From Actinomycetota bacterium (lineage in GTDB: Bacteria > Actinomycetota > Actinomycetes > Actinomycetales > Microbacteriaceae): DNA of 47,682 bases. The notes under the pieces were generated by a model. That model was not told where the DNA came from. It was given only the letters and a program-made list of their open reading frames with translations, and searched no databases. The DNA lies in the NCBI GenBank assembly GCA_013297625.1, contig JAAFHT010000008.1, positions 1 to 47,682 of the forward strand, given 5' to 3'. Of this stretch, positions 46,454 to 47,682 are shown in pieces (the first letter of the stretch is position 1; every line of letters begins with the position of its first letter). The translations under genes and the position numbers were made by a program.

Positions 46454-47682
46454 TTACGGCACCATCCAGCCGAGCGCGCCGGGAATCGACTGCAGCACGA
46501 TGAGCACGGTGATGAGCGCGAGCAGGCCCAAGCTCCACGGCAAGAGTTTGCGCAACAGCGTGCCCTCCGAGCCGACCATGCCAACGGCAGCGGCGGCGAC
46601 CGCGAGGTTCTGCACCGAGAGCATCTTGCCGAGCACACCAGCCGACGAGTTCGCCGCTGCCATGAGCACGGGCGGCAGACCCACTTGTTCTGCCGCCGCG
46701 ACCTGCACGGGGCCGAAGAGCACGTTCGACGAGGTGTCAGAGCCGGTCAGGGCCACGCCAATCCAGCCGATGATCGGCGAGAGCACGACGAAGAATCCAC
46801 CGGCCGAGGCGAGCGCGACACCGAGCGAGGTGGCTTGACCCGACAGGTTCATGACAAACGAGAGGCCGAGCACCGACGCGACGGTGACGATGGTCCAGCG
46901 CAATTGGTGCAGCGTCGAGCCGTAGGCCTTCAAGGCCGTGCGCGGCACGATGCGATACAGCAGCGCCGTCAGCAGGCCCGAGATCAGCAGCAGGGTGCCG
47001 GTCGCCTTGAGGGTGTCGAAGTGCATGATCTGCGCGCCCGCGGGCTCTCCCGCGGCCGTCACGACATCGAGCCCCGGCCAGGGGAAGATCACGGTGCCGA
47101 CCACCGCGAGCCACTGCTTCACCGCCGGAATCTGAGCGATCGAGAACACGAGCATGATGATGAGATACGGCGCAACTGACATGAGCACCTCGCGCGCCGG
47201 CGGGCGCTGCACCGCGGGGGCGCCGGCCTCGACGGCCCCACTGATGCCCACGAGTTCGGCGGGCTGCCACACGCGCAGCATGAGCAGCACGGCCGTGATC
47301 GTAGCCACGGCGGCCACGACGTCGGTCAGTTCGACGGCGAAGAAGTTCGAGGTCACGAACTGGGCGAGGCCGAAGACGATGCCGGCCACGAGCGCAACAG
47401 GCCAGGTCTGGCGCACGCCGCGGCGGCCATCCACGAGAAAAACGAGGATGAGCGGCACGAGCACGGCGATGAACGGCGTCTGTCGGCCCGCCATCGACGA
47501 CAGGTCTTGCAAAGGTAGACCCGTGACGCCCGAGAGCGCGATGACGGGGGCGGCCAGCGCTCCGAACGCCACGGGAGCAGTATTGGCGAGCAACGACACG
47601 AGCGCCGCCTTGAGCGGAGCCATGCCGGCCGCGAGCAGCATCGCGGCCGAGATCGCCACGGGGGCGCCGAAGCCCGCGAGCG
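46454..47682 (-). CDS. L-lactate permease family transporter, partial
   Basis: At least 409 codons, with the N-terminus beyond the right edge of the window. It has many hydrophobic helices and the LctP-type motifs FGAPVAISAAMLLAAGM, LTGSDTSSNVLFGPVQ and AANSSAGVLGKMLS, which identify a lactate/glycolate proton symporter. It is truncated by the window only; no frameshift is seen. The stop is 28 bases before the LysE-family gene. Confidence 0.9.
   Translation of the reverse strand, partial: LAGFGAPVAISAAMLLAAGMAPLKAALVSLLANTAPVAFGALAAPVIALSGVTGLPLQDLSSMAGRQTPFIAVLVPLILVFLVDGRRGVRQTWPVALVAGIVFGLAQFVTSNFFAVELTDVVAAVATITAVLLMLRVWQPAELVGISGAVEAGAPAVQRPPAREVLMSVAPYLIIMLVFSIAQIPAVKQWLAVVGTVIFPWPGLDVVTAAGEPAGAQIMHFDTLKATGTLLLISGLLTALLYRIVPRTALKAYGSTLHQLRWTIVTVASVLGLSFVMNLSGQATSLGVALASAGGFFVVLSPIIGWIGVALTGSDTSSNVLFGPVQVAAAEQVGLPPVLMAAANSSAGVLGKMLSVQNLAVAAAAVGMVGSEGTLLRKLLPWSLGLLALITVLIVLQSIPGALGWMVP

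Overview
This window looks like a chromosomal segment of a GC-rich actinobacterium, most plausibly a member of the Microbacteriaceae or a close relative. Supporting signs are strong G/C third-position preference, frequent GTG starts, many genes with no Shine-Dalgarno sequence but a TAnnnT box six bases before the start codon, a divergent dapE/dapD pair, an fdxA-dapC pair and a fused MrpAB antiporter subunit. The genus cannot be fixed from the sequence alone. No rRNA, tRNA, CRISPR array, insertion sequence or prophage was seen. Coding density is very high and no gene-free stretch exceeds about 200 bases.

Left third (1-23030): central and amino-acid metabolism. A PIG-V-like mannosyltransferase is followed by dapE and dapD (lysine/diaminopimelate, succinylase branch), an NAD(P)-binding reductase divergent from an ArsR-type regulator, gltA, then dapC-fdxA-membrane protein-ilvE, leuB, a DUF6458-like small membrane protein, serA, a DoxX-like protein, three small uncharacterised membrane proteins, a very large secreted metallophosphoesterase with three lamin-tail domains, and ilvC-ilvN-ilvB-ilvD. 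Three of the four succinylase-branch dap steps and most of the isoleucine/valine pathway therefore sit within 23 kb.

Middle (23038-33363): an Mrp Na+/H+ antiporter operon (mnhAB-C-D-E-F-G, with 4-11 base overlaps) ends 9 bases before ilvD. Next come otsB/otsA for trehalose synthesis, a TIM-barrel sugar isomerase-like protein and a FadR-type GntR regulator.

32575-39412 holds a coherent catabolic cluster: GntR regulator, SDR dehydrogenase, aldehyde dehydrogenase, class I glutamine amidotransferase (PuuD-like), glutamine-synthetase-like gamma-glutamyl-amine ligase and a divergent ethanolamine-type APC permease. The SDR in place of a PuuB-type amine oxidase, plus the permease type, suggests gamma-glutamylated ethanolamine catabolism rather than the classical putrescine route.

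Right end (39515-47682): a TetR-MMPL-YhgE/Pip export operon in which the MMPL protein carries about 240 extra C-terminal residues that resemble a catalytically dead ABC ATPase domain. Tandem TetR-type operators lie upstream. A small protein, two LysE-family exporters and a truncated (window edge) L-lactate permease follow.

The least expected signals are the MMPL/pseudo-ABC fusion, the candidate ethanolamine cluster with its intergenic inverted repeat, the repeated TAnnnT-N6-RTG leaderless start architecture (sometimes using the preceding gene's stop codon as part of the -10 box), and a pair of matching palindromic elements at 3514 and 39484.
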